Source of the DNA: Dermacentor variabilis
Lineage: Eukaryota; Arthropoda; Arachnida; Ixodida; Ixodidae
DNA: 64,000 bases
Direction: 5' to 3'
NCBI RefSeq assembly: GCF_050947875.1
Contig: NC_134572.1
Location: 134,196,605-134,260,604, forward strand
Shown here: one piece after another, positions 1-12,235 of the stretch
How positions within the stretch are numbered: position 1 is the first letter of the stretch
Layout: each line of letters starts with the position of its first letter
The notes under the pieces: model-generated
The model's database searches: none
Told to the model about the DNA's origin: nothing
The model's input: only the letters and a program-made list of their open reading frames with translations
Position numbers and translations under genes: made by a program

Positions 1-1080
1 AGTAGTCGCAGTTCCGCTGCGTGGAAGGATTTTTGTGCCTAATATGAAAATGTAAAATAGAATGAAAATAATCTGGGACCCGTTTTGTGACTGTCCTCAC
101 CTGAACATACCAAGCTGGCTCATCCAATGCAGTTGCATGATCGCGCTTTCCCACTTGACTGGTGCATCGTTCATGTACAAAGGGAGCATTTCAGATAACA
201 GATGTAATTAGAGATCAATGCCGGAAATTGGTTCCCCCGACAAGTCTTACGAAAGTTGCTGTTCGCGCTCTCGCGTGCTTGCTATCGCAACGTACCGCAG
301 AAGGAATAAGGATGCAGAATTGAACTGAATTCAGAGTAGTTTATTTCGATGTTGAATGGGGGAAAGTCCGAACTAAATGTGAAAATTCATTCACTTGACA
401 GGGGTTCGGGCCCTCTTTGCAAGGCATACAGTAGGAAAAACCAGTGATACACTTTCTATCATTTCAAACATTACGTGAGCACAAGAAACGTTAAAAACAG
501 GAACAGCACGCATTTTACTATCAAAATATCAAAATTTCAGGCGTCGCACATTCTCTATTGGAAACAGAAAATGCAAGGAATCGCAGGGATGCATACATAA
601 AATGCATATAATGAAAAGCACATCCACACAGACCAGATGGTATTATGAATACGTCACAAGGATCGAGCGCAGTGCATTTTTGATGAAAGTTGGGATATTG
701 ATCTCTCTTTCATGAAAAAAACAAACATTAGAAGTAAATGTGTGTTGTACTGAAGTATTTGTTTGCCATATTTCTTTCCACGAAACGGCACATTGCAATA
801 TTCTTTGACGCGTGTGTTGTGTATCGATGTTCTAATCTTCAAGTGCGATAGCGACCTTGTGTATTCCCCAGTATTCATGCTATGGTTGACATCGTATGGC
901 CATATTATACGAAAAAATATTACGAAGAGGTATTACATTAAACCGCTTGAGAGGTTGCTCTGTATGTCTATTGAAGGGCACGCCAACTATGTGTCTAAGG
1001 GAATTTTTCTGAAGTACACTCAAGTGATTTAAATTGGATGACGCAGCTTTGCCCCATAGAAGAAAGCAGTAGGTTAGGTT
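1..1080. other. Unassigned DNA, no gene recognised
   Basis: AT-leaning sequence without a long open frame resembling a known protein. The frames at 654-878 and 763-1032 overlap on opposite strands, lack domain motifs and look like chance ORFs. I see no transposon end or RNA gene. A decayed repeat cannot be excluded by eye. Confidence 0.5.
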
Positions 1081-1093
1081 GGGGGGGGGGGGG
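1081..1093. repeat. 13-base G homopolymer
   Basis: An uninterrupted run of 13 G lies directly at the downstream limit of the minus-strand LINE scrap that begins at 1095. Several similar runs occur in the window. Length is prone to sequencing error. Confidence 0.9.
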
Positions 1094-1094
1094 C

Positions 1095-1584
1095 CTAAAT
1101 AACGCGTTGTAAATCAGTAATTTTATATTGGGTGGTAGAAGAAGAAAGAAAACGTAATCTATCCAAAATGCCGTCGGTCCTCGAAAGTTTGGTGATAATG
1201 TGTTTAATATGCGTGAGGACCTTTAGGGAACACCGGTAGAAGAGTAATTGGTTGGTAATTGGCCAGGTTATTTTGATCTCCACTATTAAAAATTGTAGTA
1301 ACTTTTGAAATTCGCATTTCTTGCGCAAAAGTTCCGGATGAGAGGGCTAGATCCTAGATATGAGTGAGTGCCGGTGCAATTAAATCGGCTGCGTATTTTA
1401 CAGGTTTTATTTGTAAATTATCTATGTCCGGAGCTGCGCTGTTTCTTAGTGAACAAAGTGTGGCGAAAGGTTCAGATTCGCTCGTCGGTTTTAGAAAAAG
1501 GCTATCAGGATTTTTTCTGGTCGCATCAAAATGATGGGAGCTTTTCGCTAGAGTCAGGAAAAAGTTATTAAAAGCTTGGGCCAC
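1095..1584 (-). pseudogene. LINE reverse transcriptase fragment (CR1-like)
   Basis: Two adjoining minus-strand frames read as the N-terminal part of a non-LTR retrotransposon reverse transcriptase. Frame 1584-1354 has AFNNFFLTLA, then LRNSAAPDIDNLQIKPVKY, the 'fingers' block in which related elements carry a G/D-rich segment before ALTHI. Frame 1328-1095 continues with a worn version of the block that normally reads NYRPI, here ITNQLLF, and KVLTHIKHIITKLSRTDGI. A stop and a frameshift separate the two frames. The palm motifs (FADD-type) are absent, so the copy is truncated at both ends. It abuts a G-run at 1081-1093. Clade assignment to the CR1/Daphne-like group is by resemblance only. Confidence 0.72.
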
Positions 1585-3358
1585 TTTATACCATACACTG
1601 ATTTATCATTTAATTTTATTTTGGCGACATCTTAATTTGCATTGGAACAATTCAAAAGGGCATTAATGTTTTTCCACACGGCTTAATTAAGGCTTCGAAC
1701 TATTTTCTAAAGAAAAAAATATTGTGCAGGTATAGAAGTCCTGGAAACTCAGGCTCAACTATTTTCACGGTTAAAAGGGGCAAAGAAGACGCAATCTGAG
1801 TCACACTTCCTTACTACAAAAAAAAAAAAAAGAGAGAAAAAGCCTGAGTTCAGAATTTAATATGAGTGTGATTTTAATTTTGTTATTAGAAGGAGACGCG
1901 TTGTTGGGATGACCATACATAGGTCTTAAAATGGGCTCAGTTTTCTCGCATAAAATAAAATGCAACATGCTTTTGCAGCACTAGATTTAGCAGTCCTTGG
2001 TGCATATTCTAAAAAGATTTCATAAACACTGGCGCTGATTATTTATTTTCTTTAAGAAAACCGTCTCCAAAATGTTCCAATTTGCTCTATTTTTGAAATT
2101 CTGGCATTTATTTTTGTATCTTAACGAAATAGTTACGCAATCTATTTGCATACGTGTTATCCTAATTTGCGAGATACCTTTTGGATATTTGTTAGCAATA
2201 TTTCTCAGCTTCATCACCTTAGCTAAATGGGCTCCAAAAAACCCCTGATTCTGGCGCCAGTCAGAGGCAGTTGCTCAAAAACAAAAGTTTGGTAATATTT
2301 TAAAAATATACTGTTGGCGGCATAAATATCATATCACCGCAGCTCCACCGGATTTGTTACGTAGGAAGACGCAGACGAAAAACTATATACAAATATATTT
2401 ACAAGGAAATACGCCGCACTTGGCCAAGAGGTAACAGCCCGCGCTATAGCCTCTAATCGTCGTTGTCGTCTTCACACTGCTCGCCTCTTCGTCATCGCAA
2501 ATACTGTTCCGTAGTAATATAACTTCTCTTGGGCCAATATTACTAACGATTAATATTTACCGAAGAAGATTAGCCGGGTTACAATGCGTTACATTTAGAG
2601 GAATGGGCCTTCCAATTTGTAAAATTTGCAACTCGTTACAGCGTTCTTCCCCACCTTTAGTGAAATAAGAATTTTCATAATAAGAAATAGGAATAAGAAA
2701 TAAGTGAATAAGAACAAATCCCTGCTTATTTTCGCCAAAATAAGGTTGATTCCCTTCTACAAGTACGTTTTCCCGCCTCATACAAACATTTCGCTGATAA
2801 CTAAAGACACTCTGGGCCCCCCTTTGTCTGGCGTTCAGAACACACCCGCCTGTTACGTATCACTTTCTCAGTTGTGTCTACTCTCCTGCTTTGACATTTC
2901 TGTGACGTTAAAAAATCATGCTTGCCACTTGCCCCCCTTCAAAAGAAATTGTACTAAAGAGTTCTGTTTCGGCTATGGATGCAGGCAAGAAAGCAGCAAC
3001 AAAATTGGATGGGTAATTGGATGATGGGTTTCAAACTTAGTTCCCTCGTCCTCTTCTATATCTCAATATACGTGAAAAAGGAAATGCCACTGGTGGCCGA
3101 CGCTGGACCAGGACCCAGCTGATATTTCGGGTTCCTCAGTATCTGTGCATAGCTCAAACTTCAAACAGGCCCGATTCTTCTGTAGTCGTTGCTGCTGTTG
3201 TGATGCCTTTATTGTTACGTAGTTACGATCACTAGCAGTTTTGGTTGTCCTTAGCTGCTAAAGATGCAACGTTAGTGATGCTATAGTGTAAAGGCGAGAA
3301 AGTAGTTAATGTTGAGCGGTAAAGTCGTCTTCCAATAGAAAGTCCAGCGGTGAGGTAA
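1585..3358. other. Unassigned AT-rich DNA
   Basis: No frame with recognisable domains. There is an A-rich tract near 1820-1840. Short frames at 2020-2217, 2557-2781 and 2704-3024 have no motif and overlap one another. The last few hundred bases may hold the unrecognised 5' part of the LINE that follows. Confidence 0.5.
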
Positions 3359-3931
3359 TTGTTATCCTGCTTGTGTCACGACCCTGCAGCCCGCACATAT
3401 GCCAGCGTTTTTACTATTGCATTCCCTGTGGTGGGACGCATACGTGTGATCAACGGTGAACGTATACTTGGTCCTAAGCTTCTCGGTTCACTTTTCCCCT
3501 TCCTCCCCCATGCCCACTGTGGTGGCTGCTATTCGGGTGCCAGCTTTATAGGGACTATATGCATTATAAGTTTACAATTCGGCTTGCCAAATATCCCACC
3601 GCCCCTTACGGAAGAACGAATAAAGAAAATTGTAAAAATGGAGGTGCGGAAGCAGATACAGGAGGCCATGACCACTTTTGAAAAGGAGATAACACAACAG
3701 CTCCAGCAACACATCACCTCTCAGCTGGCCCCTATCCATGTTACGCTCCAGGACCTCAGCAACTTCATGTCCAATGCCAAGCAGAACCACGTAAGGAAAG
3801 CCGCAGTAGAAAAGCTACTCAGCAACACCGACACTGCTCGCAAGAAAGCGCGTAAAGACCTCCACAATGCAGACAGACCGGAATACATGGCCCGGGGCGA
3901 AAACAGCGATATCGAACAAGATGGCAAGTAA
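3359..3931 (+). pseudogene. LINE ORF1 C-terminal remnant
   Basis: A 190-codon open frame ends 11 bases past the ORF2 start at 3921. Its second half (from about residue 80) is a charged, glutamine-rich stretch, EERIKKIVKMEVRKQIQEAM followed by ITQQLQQHITSQL, which looks like a coiled coil, then a basic tail rich in RKKARKD. This fits the end of the RNA-binding ORF1 protein found upstream of the ORF2 of RNase H-bearing LINEs. The first 75 residues (cysteine and glycine rich) look unrelated and may be flanking or decayed sequence. No CCHC knuckle is visible. The overlap with ORF2 and the partner position support the call more than the sequence does. Confidence 0.6.
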
Positions 3932-4451
3932 TACGAAGAAGAGATTCCCACAACTCTCAATGAAGCTGTGGTCATGGAACTGTGGCTCTATCCGAACCAA
4001 AGGGACAAACCTCCAGGAACTGACCAAACAGGTACAACCAGATCTTACCACTATGCAAGAAACTTATCACACCAATCTTCCCATACAAGAATACGATACA
4101 CACACCGGATCTCAGAGAACCGCCTTTCCGACGAAGAAAAATCTCACCACGCAAGATCACACAATCCAGGGACCAACCGTGGAACACACCCTAGTGGATG
4201 TGCTACGTGAGAAGCAGACACACGAAAGACTATACGTCCTATGCTTATATAGTTCACCCAGGCATCCGTTATCCGACTTTGTAAACTTAATCACGCAAGC
4301 CAGAAGACTATCTAAAGGCCATGAACTCGTAATAACGGGGGGTTTTAATGCCGCCCACAAAGCATGGGGTTACGAGCACACGACCAAAAAAGGAGTGCGA
4401 GTGCGCCGATTCGGTGCAACAGAATCCCCTCACCCTCTGGAACGATCCTAA
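3921..4451 (+). pseudogene. LINE ORF2 endonuclease domain, catalytically altered
   Basis: Starting from ATG at 3921 the frame reads MASNTKKRFPQLSMKLWSWN, then LTTMQETYHTNLP and LVITGGFNAAHKAWGYEH. These match the three key blocks of the exonuclease-endonuclease-phosphatase fold used by LINEs to nick target DNA: the N-terminal W-N block, the Q-E-T metal-binding block and the block normally reading G-D-F-N-A-x-H. Here the aspartate is glycine (GGT codon at about 4340), a single-base change that should abolish catalysis. The frame is lost after about residue 175, so the C-terminal part of the domain continues in shifted frames around 4350-4580. The earlier in-frame codon at 3867 lies inside ORF1, and 3921 is the natural start. 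Confidence 0.82.
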
Positions 4452-4919
4452 ACTAACCATTCGAATAGACAACAGTGTGCCCAGGGATACAAATCCCGAC
4501 CTCACCTTTACAATAGGAATATCCAAGGCCGAACGGATCCGACTGGAAGAAAATCTCGGCAGCAACCACCACATCCTTTAACTTGAAATCCGGCATCATA
4601 AGAAGCCGAGCAGAACCGGAACGGCAAGGCTGACGGACTGAAAGGCCTACCGAGAACATGACATAGAAGAAAACAAACTATTGAAGAGTGGCTCACCGAT
4701 GGGGTCAAGACGGCGGAGAAGTACACTAAAGTCATTCAACTCACAATGGACACGCCGGCCGTAGACTCACCTCCTACATACTTTGGATGCCAGAAGAGGA
4801 CTACTGAGGCGGTGGAAAAAGATAAAACAACCGCGAACTGCAGAAAAAGATGGCTCGCATAACAAAGCAAGCGGAAGAATACGGAGATCAACTAACCAGT
4901 CAGAACTGGCATAAGCTGT

Positions 4920-6008
4920 GCGACCAGCTTCAAGGCACACTCAGTACGAAGAAGACCTGGCATATACTGCGAGCCCTTCTAGCTACCACCAAAACCCAGA
5001 CCTAACAAAGACATGACCTCAAGAAAATCATTCACTCCCATCCAGGAACTGAGGAAGAAATTTTGGGAGAAATCAAGCGTAAAATTATCGGAGACAATGC
5101 CCCCAAGGTCACTGATCCCCGACCGTACAAAGGCGAACCAAACTTCACCCTCGACAGCCCTTTCACGCTTCCTGAACTCCACGCCGCCCTTGCCAAATTG
5201 ACCCGTAAGACATCGCCAGGAAATGACAAGGTGACCAACAAAATCCTACGAAACATCCCAGACAAGGCCCTTAATGGATTCCTCGACAGCTTGAATAACT
5301 GCTGGGAAAAAGACGCGCTCTCGGCAGAATGGAAGCACGCAAAAGTCATTATGGTCCCCAAACCCAACAAGCCACTACAAATCAGCAACCTACGGCCCAT
5401 CTCCCTTACTTCCTGCGCTGGAAAGCTTCTCGAACACATGGTGCACGATCGCCTCACCACATACCTCTAAGACTCAGGACTCATGCCTGACACAATGTTT
5501 GGCGTCCAACAGCTCCTCTCAGCACAAGATATACCCCTACAGCTCAAGGAAGACCTCTTGGACTACCTAGAACACCTCAAGGAGTTGTCTATTTTAGCAA
5601 TAGATGTGAAAGGAGCTTTCGATAATGTGAAGCATGAAGCAATCCTCCAACATCTCCAAGAGACAAACTGCGGAATCCGGACCTACCTCCTACCCCCCCC
5701 CCCCCCCATTCCGTACACGACTTTCTCAAAGATCGCATGTCTACGGTGGGTATCGGCAACAGCAGAAGCGACAAATTCGAAATGCCCAACAAAGGAACTC
5801 CACAAGTGTCAATCATTTCACCTTTGCTGTTCAATCTCGCCATGAATAAGCTCCCGCAACATCTCGATGCCATCGAAGGTTTAAGCCATGCAATATACGC
5901 CCACGATATAACGTTATGGACAAAAGCGTCCAGAACCGGCCAACAGCAAACTACCCTCCAAGAGGCAATCGATCAGATAGAACAGTACCGCTCAACATGC
6001 TGTCTCTA
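4920..6008 (+). pseudogene. LINE ORF2 reverse transcriptase, broken into several frames
   Basis: Consecutive frames (5063-5470, 5483-5845, 5737-6008) give reverse transcriptase blocks in order: LTRKTSPGNDKVTNKILRNI, SNLRPISLTSCAGKLLEHMV, the catalytic palm A block LSILAIDVKGAFDNVKH with its aspartate intact, the block NKGTPQVSIISPLLFNLAMN, and the palm C block IYAHDITLWT. In active enzymes the last block carries Y-A-D-D. The first aspartate is histidine here (codon CAC at about 5900), so the enzyme would be dead even if the frame were open. A stop lies at 5468-5470, and a run of C bases near 5692-5706 coincides with loss of frame between palm A and the next block. Upstream, 4920-5060 still encodes the linker in a shifted frame. 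Confidence 0.88.
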
Positions 6009-6714
6009 GTGCGCCCACTAAAGATCAGAGCTACTTATACTCAAGGCAAGGACCCGGGGAAGACCACGAGCCTACGTCGCCCCTGATCCCAACGTCAGAC
6101 TCAATGGAATCGATGTACCTCAAGTTGGCTCCCTCCGAGTCCTTGGCCTCACAATACACAAAGAAGGTTTTGGCACAGCTACACATCTGAAGCTTCAGAA
6201 GGCCCTAAAACAAGTAACTCATCTCATTCAGCGTGTAACCACCCAAAGAAGACTTCAAGAGCAAGAAACCGTCCAATTAATCCAAGCCCTCCTTTAAGCC
6301 GGATCGCATATGGCAACCCATATCTACTCCTCAAGAAAGCTGGAATTGAAAAAAAACTCAAGATCGTCATCAGAAAAGCAACAAAGAGCGCACTATAGGA
6401 CTTCCCAGTACGACCTCAATCATGATGCTCTTCAAACTTGGCCTCCTTAACACCTAGGAAGAAACGAGTGAAGTGCACACAGCCAGCAAGCTGGAATGCC
6501 TTAAGCTAACTCAAACAGGCGGAGCAGTACTTCGCAAACTCGCATACAACGAAAACTTCATAGCAGACTCGGACGCGAAAGGCCAATTGCCGACACTTCT
6601 TCGTCATTCTATCTCAGTCACTCCAATGCCTCTCGACATGCATACAACACACCACAAAGACAGTAGGCAAGCAAGAGTTAGAGCGCTCAGCAAGAAATAC
6701 TCAAAGAACCCCAA

Positions 6715-7491
6715 CATGAGATATATACAGATGCGGCAAAATACCCAGATAGAAGAGCATACGCAATTACCGTGATGAACAACCAAGGGAATGAGCTAGT
6801 CGCTGCCACCATACCGGCCAGGAATCCAGAAACGGCGGAGGAAGTGGCCATCGTCCTCGGCATCGCCACATGCAAAACCACAGCAATCATCTTGAGCGAC
6901 TCGCAAACGAGATCTAGAAACCTACAAAAAGGCCGAATTCCTGCCGCAGCAGGGAAGATTCTAAAAGAGATAAGACGCCAAGAACTACCCGAAACCTACA
7001 TCGCATGGACCCCAGGCCACGAACACCTGGCAGGAAATGAAGCAGCACATGCAGTCGCCCGAGAGCATACCAGCCGGGATTTCCTGCCGCACGGTCTCCG
7101 GAAAGTGACGAGGGTGGTGGAGGACATTTTCACAAAGTACGCCGTGATATTGCAACATTACCGACTGGAAAGAAGACAATATCCTCTAGCACATCCAAAA
7201 TTAAACAAGGAAGAAGCCACCGCCCTCCGCAGACCACAAACGAATACGTATGTACATGGAATTATTATGCACCGGATGCACCCCACCAAATTCTCATACC
7301 TATGCCGATATTGTGATGTATCAGGCACCCTCCAACACATGGTGTTGGTGTGCCCACGCCTCGAGAAAAACAGTCAAGATGATGCCTCAGAACCGCTACA
7401 AGCCATGGAAGAAACGTGGCAGACAATGTTAAAGGCACAGAGCCTGGAAGATCAGCGAAGTCTGGTGGACGGGCCCGGTCTGCGGCATTAG
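6715..7491 (+). pseudogene. LINE ORF2 RNase H domain and C-terminal zinc knuckle
   Basis: From about 6715 the frame shows the RNase H fold of non-LTR elements: IYTDAAKYP (first catalytic aspartate), TAEEVAIVLGIA (glutamate), IILSDSQTRSRN (aspartate) and WTPGHEHLAGNEAAHAVARE (C-terminal helix with histidine). The frame stays open for 239 codons from 6772 to the stop at 7491. Near the end, CRYCDVSGTLQHMVLVC fits CX2CX7HX4C, the nucleic-acid-binding knuckle at the C-terminus of such ORF2 proteins. It is the best preserved part of this element and is homologous to the domain at 25722-26774. It belongs to the same ORF2 as the broken reverse transcriptase upstream, so I treat it as part of a pseudogene. 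Confidence 0.88.
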
Positions 7492-7585
7492 CCAACGGTC
7501 TTCTGGACTAAGAGAGCCGCCCACCTATAGAGCGAAGAATGAACACTTTCTCGCTATTTCTCACAATAAACGTTCATTCCTCCTC

Positions 7586-9080
7586 CTCGCATTGCAGGAA
7601 TTTGAAGGTGTTTCTTTTTGCCTATTTCTGTTATGAATGAGCAAATGGATGAATGAATACTACTCGACTATCGTACCCACGCCCATTTTCGTCTTGAGTG
7701 TGTAGACACCAAACTTGTTCTCCAACATGTATGCGTGTACAAGTGGCGCACGAAAAAATATTGTAAACGCGGACTTCAGTGCCGTCGGTTTCGACGAGGC
7801 AGGCTAACATTGCAGCGGGGGCAGCGCTGAGCTTGGCCACCCTCGCTGGTCACCCAGCGGACAGTCATCAAGTGGCCCGCCACAGAGAAGTCCAGGCAGC
7901 ACGTGCCGAGTGACGGGAGCAGGAGGGAGGTCGTCGAGCTAGGCGTCCCTCATCGACGCGTCCCCGGGACGTTTATTTGTGTTTAAGGCCGAACTCCCCC
8001 GCGGACGCCGCCTTGTTTCGGCTCGCGGCCCTCTTGGAGCCGCGGCTGGTGATTAATGGGCCGCCTCGCTGAGTCACTTCGCCCGCGCCTGACCAGAGGG
8101 ATTTCGCTGGTAGCGCCTCGCATCAGAGCGCGCGCGCGCGCTCGCATGATAAAGGCCCCGGCGCTGCCGACTGACCAGTCGCCGGCCGAGGCCGAGGCGT
8201 CTTTGTCCGCTACCCGCCGCAGCCTCTGCCGCCTGCGCGGCGCGCGCTGTGGCTCCTTGCTTCGCTCGGCTCATTGCGACCTCCTGCCCCCTTCCTCCGG
8301 GGTCTACAGCATTACCCCCTGTGCCTGCATCCCTGCCTTTAGGTTGCAGTCCAAATCGCGATCCGTTGTTTGTTTCCTGGGGGCAATAAATTGTACCTTT
8401 GTGATCGAGTCGCCTGAGGTTGTGGGAAGGGGGTTGTAGACGGGGGGGGGGGGATGTAGTTGAATGCTAGATTCCCGGGTTGCCACTGCTATCCACTGCA
8501 AGGGATAGCCCGGCCAGTAGCTTTGTCCGGGGCACCCGCGAGAGGTGGAGGGGAGCAACACCAGCCAGGAAATGAGCGTCTGCTGCTGGACGCACGCGTC
8601 TTCTGCATCCGCTCGACTGGAGGCGCAACTCCTGGGGGCGTTGTGATTGGTAAACAGGCAAACACGTAGCATCGATCTGCTTCGTTTGGTGTTTGCGCAG
8701 CGTGGCGAGTCATGGGTGACGCGCGTGGCCGGTGGCGCCCTGCTGGCAGCGGCAGGAGCCCATTGAAGTATGAGGGACTCCTCCTCCCTATCGCGGTCCA
8801 CACAGATGGGCCGTGAGGCGATAGTCGCCTGCTTATGACCCCTTGTAATCATGGGTGTAAGCGGCGCTAAACGAAGATTAACGCGCTTTGCGGCTTCCGA
8901 ACGACGAGGAACTGCGTTATGCAGCGCACAACATGGTCTCTAAATAATCAAACATGTTCATAGACGAGTACGTTACTGGTTATGACAGGAAGGGTTGTTA
9001 TGCAATTTTATATAGCAAGAACCTTGAACAGGTGGAAGGTCGGGAAGCAGTTTGCATTGGCTATATTGCGTTGTATGTAT
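7586..9080 (+). promoter_or_regulatory. GC/CpG-rich island, no gene recognised
   Basis: The composition rises sharply in GC and CpG between about 7830 and 8330, including a CG-alternating stretch near 8128-8140, then declines. A TATA-like GATAAAGG lies at about 8147. Overlapping frames on both strands (8056-8439 plus, 8304-8852 minus) are what CpG-rich DNA produces and carry no domain. A G-run sits at 8442-8453. It could be a promoter or non-coding exon of an undefined gene, or a GC-rich repeat. Confidence 0.3.
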
Positions 9081-9700
9081 GGTCGTATTTTTAATGCGAA
9101 AGCATCAAATGAACCATTGAGCGAAAAGCCGGTGTCTGTACCGGCGAAACTGCACCTAAATTCCCATTGGCTGCAACGCAACGTCACGCGCGCACCTCGA
9201 CGGAGCAGAGTGGGCGAAAGAGAAAACCTACTGCCGCGCTGGCGCGCCGGGTGTCGTGTGAGGGGAGAGTGCATCGCCGCAAGATCACGTCACCCTCACT
9301 CTCGGAAGCCTGTGTTAGCCGCGCAAGCTCTCCCCTGCGCTCTAACTTCACCTCGGTAATCGCTATAACAGGATTAATGTATTAAGAAACACAAAATATC
9401 GGAAGAAAGAATGGTGTTGGTAGTTAATTTCGAACCCTACGATACCACGCTCAGAAGCCGGGTATCTTTCCCACTGGACTAAACCAGCATCTTCTGAATA
9501 GCAGGCCTGTGCATTCTGCTTTGACATTACGCTCCTTGGAACGAAATTTCCATTGAGAAGCCCGGCGTGACGAAAGCGGCGACGTCAAAATCACCGCGAA
9601 TTTACCTGGTAGCATTGCATTAGATTTTATGGCAGTCGGGGAAGGTAGCATGACGTCATGGATCGAAGTGCACCGGCCTTGTGCTATCTAGGCGTTGGTC
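9081..9700. repeat. Probable composite interspersed repeat with a minus-strand tRNA-like segment
   Basis: The stretch beginning AATGCGAAAGCATCAAATG (about 9092) resembles a dispersed tick repeat I recognise in outline, but I cannot name its class. At 9429-9488 the minus strand reads like the 3' half of a tRNA-derived unit, with a B-box-like GGGTTCGAAAT and an upstream TACCCGGCTTCTGAGCG. Folding into a proper cloverleaf fails, so this is a SINE relic rather than a tRNA gene. Boundaries are approximate. Confidence 0.4.
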
Positions 9701-12235
9701 AAGTGTCTCAACGCGCTCGCTTGCCCATGAGGTGTTCCTAACTCGAAGGACCGCTCAACGGCGTTATATTGGACAGTACTGTCTCATTCACAACTCGTAA
9801 TAAATGCTTAGGTGTTCTCGAATTTCTAGCGCACACTTTTGTGTCACCAGATTTCAGCGATGAAGGTACTGTTTCTTCATGTTGTTTCTGACGTGGGATT
9901 CAACGTGTATTTCTGGCATAATGCGTTGTTTCAACTCTTGAAGTACTCTATGATCAGCGAAAGATGACTTCCGATTATCGTTTCTCCGTGAAGGTACCTG
10001 TTTCGGCGGCGCGACTTATTAAGCGTTCACTTTATCTCATCTCGAGTGCAGTTGTGCACTTTGTGACGCAGGCAAGATAAGCACGTATCACACAAGCTCA
10101 TTCAGAAGGATGTGAGTACAGGCAAGGACAGTGTGCAAGGATTCCTTGCTTTCCAACATTTAACAGCTTGTTCTTCTGAAGCTTAACTAAGCGTGCGTTT
10201 TGTTTGCTCGTGCAGACATCAGCTCATGCAGACTAACATATTGCATAGGGGCGCCTGCAGCCGCAACGATGAATGTTCCATGCAAGGTCAAAGACACCTT
10301 CGTGCAAAACGGGTGCGGTTTCCTCCCTTCGGTGGCTATTGTCACATTCCACCTGGGCCGCAAATGATAAATGCCTCCGTCGAGCTCCTCAACGCACGGC
10401 AGCAGCAGCAGCAGCAGCAGCAGAAGGCGCATGCGCGCCGTCTTGCGGGGTAGCGAAAGAGTGAAAAATGCGCCAGTTTCTGCTCACAATCGAGTCCACC
10501 CCCCTACGTCCGCAAGAAAAGAGCCGTCTCACAATCCGCAGTACATTACAGGCACGCCATATCTCATCGCCCAGCTTCCCGAGTCGTCCGCGTGCCTTAC
10601 ATATATGCATATGTATATATATGTGTATACCGCGGAAGGGGCACGTATGGGACATACAGGAAGCTGACGCACAAGCGTATGGTAAGGGCGTTTCGTCAAA
10701 AACCGCCTATTCTTCGGAGATACCGCCGAAATAAGAAGAAGAAAAAAAATTGTCGAAACTTAACCAAGCAGAAGGAAAGTGAGCCGGTTTCCGCGGACCA
10801 TACGGGTCATCGTTTCGGGTGAGAAGGCAACGCTTGACAACACGAAAGGGCAGTGTGTTTGCGCTTTTGCCGGGCTCACTGCTCTGGAACCGAGGAAAGC
10901 GCAAGAACAGAAAAAAGGGGTGAGCGGGCGTTTCGCCTGCGACCCGCGACCGCCTACGCGAACAGGCCTGACATCTGTGGGCGCCTGTCGGGGTGTTCCG
11001 GGGTCCGGCTGCGGTGCTCTACCGGAAGGCGCAGGGCGGACCCCAGAAAGAACGCGGCGTGCAACGCGTGACGAAAGCGATGCGTTCTGCCTTATCGGCC
11101 CGGTCGGCGCTGCCACCCGGCTGCTCCGGGAAATCCCTGCTGTCTTCATCTGCGGCCTTGGCTACTGATGTGGGCCACAGCAGCGCTTCACGGCACTGCT
11201 GAGTTGGCGGAGCGTCTTGGCTACGGGCGGCAATCGCCAACTCTCCCCGCAGTTCACACCCACGAGCTGGCTCCCTGGGGTTCAGCTATGACTGCGAACG
11301 TGACAACGGCGCGGCTCGAATACTTTACCGTGTCCAGGTGGGTGTGCTCTTATCTTTCACGTGTACGCCTCGCCTTGCCGAGGAAGATTCGTCCAGGTGC
11401 AAGCTGCTACGGATGCGTGATTTGACTCCCGTCTACGCTGCGACCAAACCTTGGGTCCGTCATATGAGCACTATGCTGCCGTAGCCGCTGCAGTACTTCA
11501 TTCAAGGTCATGCGGTACCTGCCAAGGTGATTAGTGTGCATGCTGTGTGTGCGGTGACTTGCGACATAATTCAGGTATACTTTATATTCTAGACTAGCAG
11601 TTCGTAAGTATTGGAATTCTCGGGCTTCGCGCGCTCCTGTAGTGTGAGTAATAGGAAGCATATTAACCAATTTGACTGAAGGCGCATGAGCAATATTGGC
11701 TTAGTTCATTTCACATTTACTGAAGTGCTTTGCTCTTGATTTGCCCGAAATAACGCGGAGCCGAGGGCAATGTATGGTGATGTCATAAACGAGATTAACC
11801 ACCTAAATGGCCTTATACACGTGCAATGGTGTCACGGCGGTTAGTACGTTATCGCAAAGTCATCATGCACTTATGGTAAAGTCCGAAGAGCTTTACCTAG
11901 CCAAACACGAGATGCAACAGGTAAGGTGCGAATGATATCACATCGAGGATTCAAGTAGGACGGACTTGTGTAGTTTGTTCCTTCAATTGCTTGCATAGGA
12001 TAAATCCATCATCCCTTTATGCTGGTCAGGGATGCTATTTGACGTATCAAACACAGATTCCAGAATAGTTTGAAGTTGAAGGCAAGACAAATGAGTTAAC
12101 GCTCGGTTTAGGTTGTACTGCTCTACCAAATAGTTTCCTAAGATGAGCTTGCCACGCACACGGTCATCTCAACGCGAGATGAACCAATAAGAGTGCTTCT
12201 TAATTCGTTTGAATGTATTTCGCTTCTCGCTGTGC
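9701..12235. other. Unassigned DNA with a GC-rich patch
   Basis: No recognisable gene. A (GCA)n microsatellite is at 10399-10423. A GC-rich patch at about 10900-11200 yields overlapping frames on both strands (for example 10779-11168 plus and 10760-11149 minus) without motifs. A short TA/TG-rich tract is near 10602-10626. The remainder is plain AT-leaning sequence. Confidence 0.45.
10399..10423 (+). repeat. (GCA)n microsatellite
   Basis: Eight consecutive GCA units plus one base. They fall inside a frame where they would encode polyglutamine, but no supporting protein context is seen. Confidence 0.9.

Larger units (their letters stand above)
3359..7585 (+). mobile_element. Near full-length, inactive LINE with RNase H (I/LOA/R1-type group)
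   Basis: The order on the plus strand is that of a non-LTR retrotransposon: ORF1 tail (3359-3931), apurinic-type endonuclease (from 3921), reverse transcriptase (about 5000-6010), RNase H (about 6715-7090) and a CX2CX7HX4C knuckle (about 7305-7365) before a stop at 7491. A short 3' UTR with an AATAAA-like signal (about 7563) ends in a CT-rich tail near 7585. RNase H downstream of the reverse transcriptase is typical of the I, LOA and R1-like groups. The copy is dead: it has many stops and frameshifts, a C homopolymer near 5692-5706, and changed active-site residues in both the endonuclease and the reverse transcriptase. No target-site duplication was found and the 5' limit is uncertain. Confidence 0.85.

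Noticed and set aside
9429..9488. Minus-strand tRNA gene
   Set aside because: B-box-like motif present but anticodon and acceptor stems do not pair.
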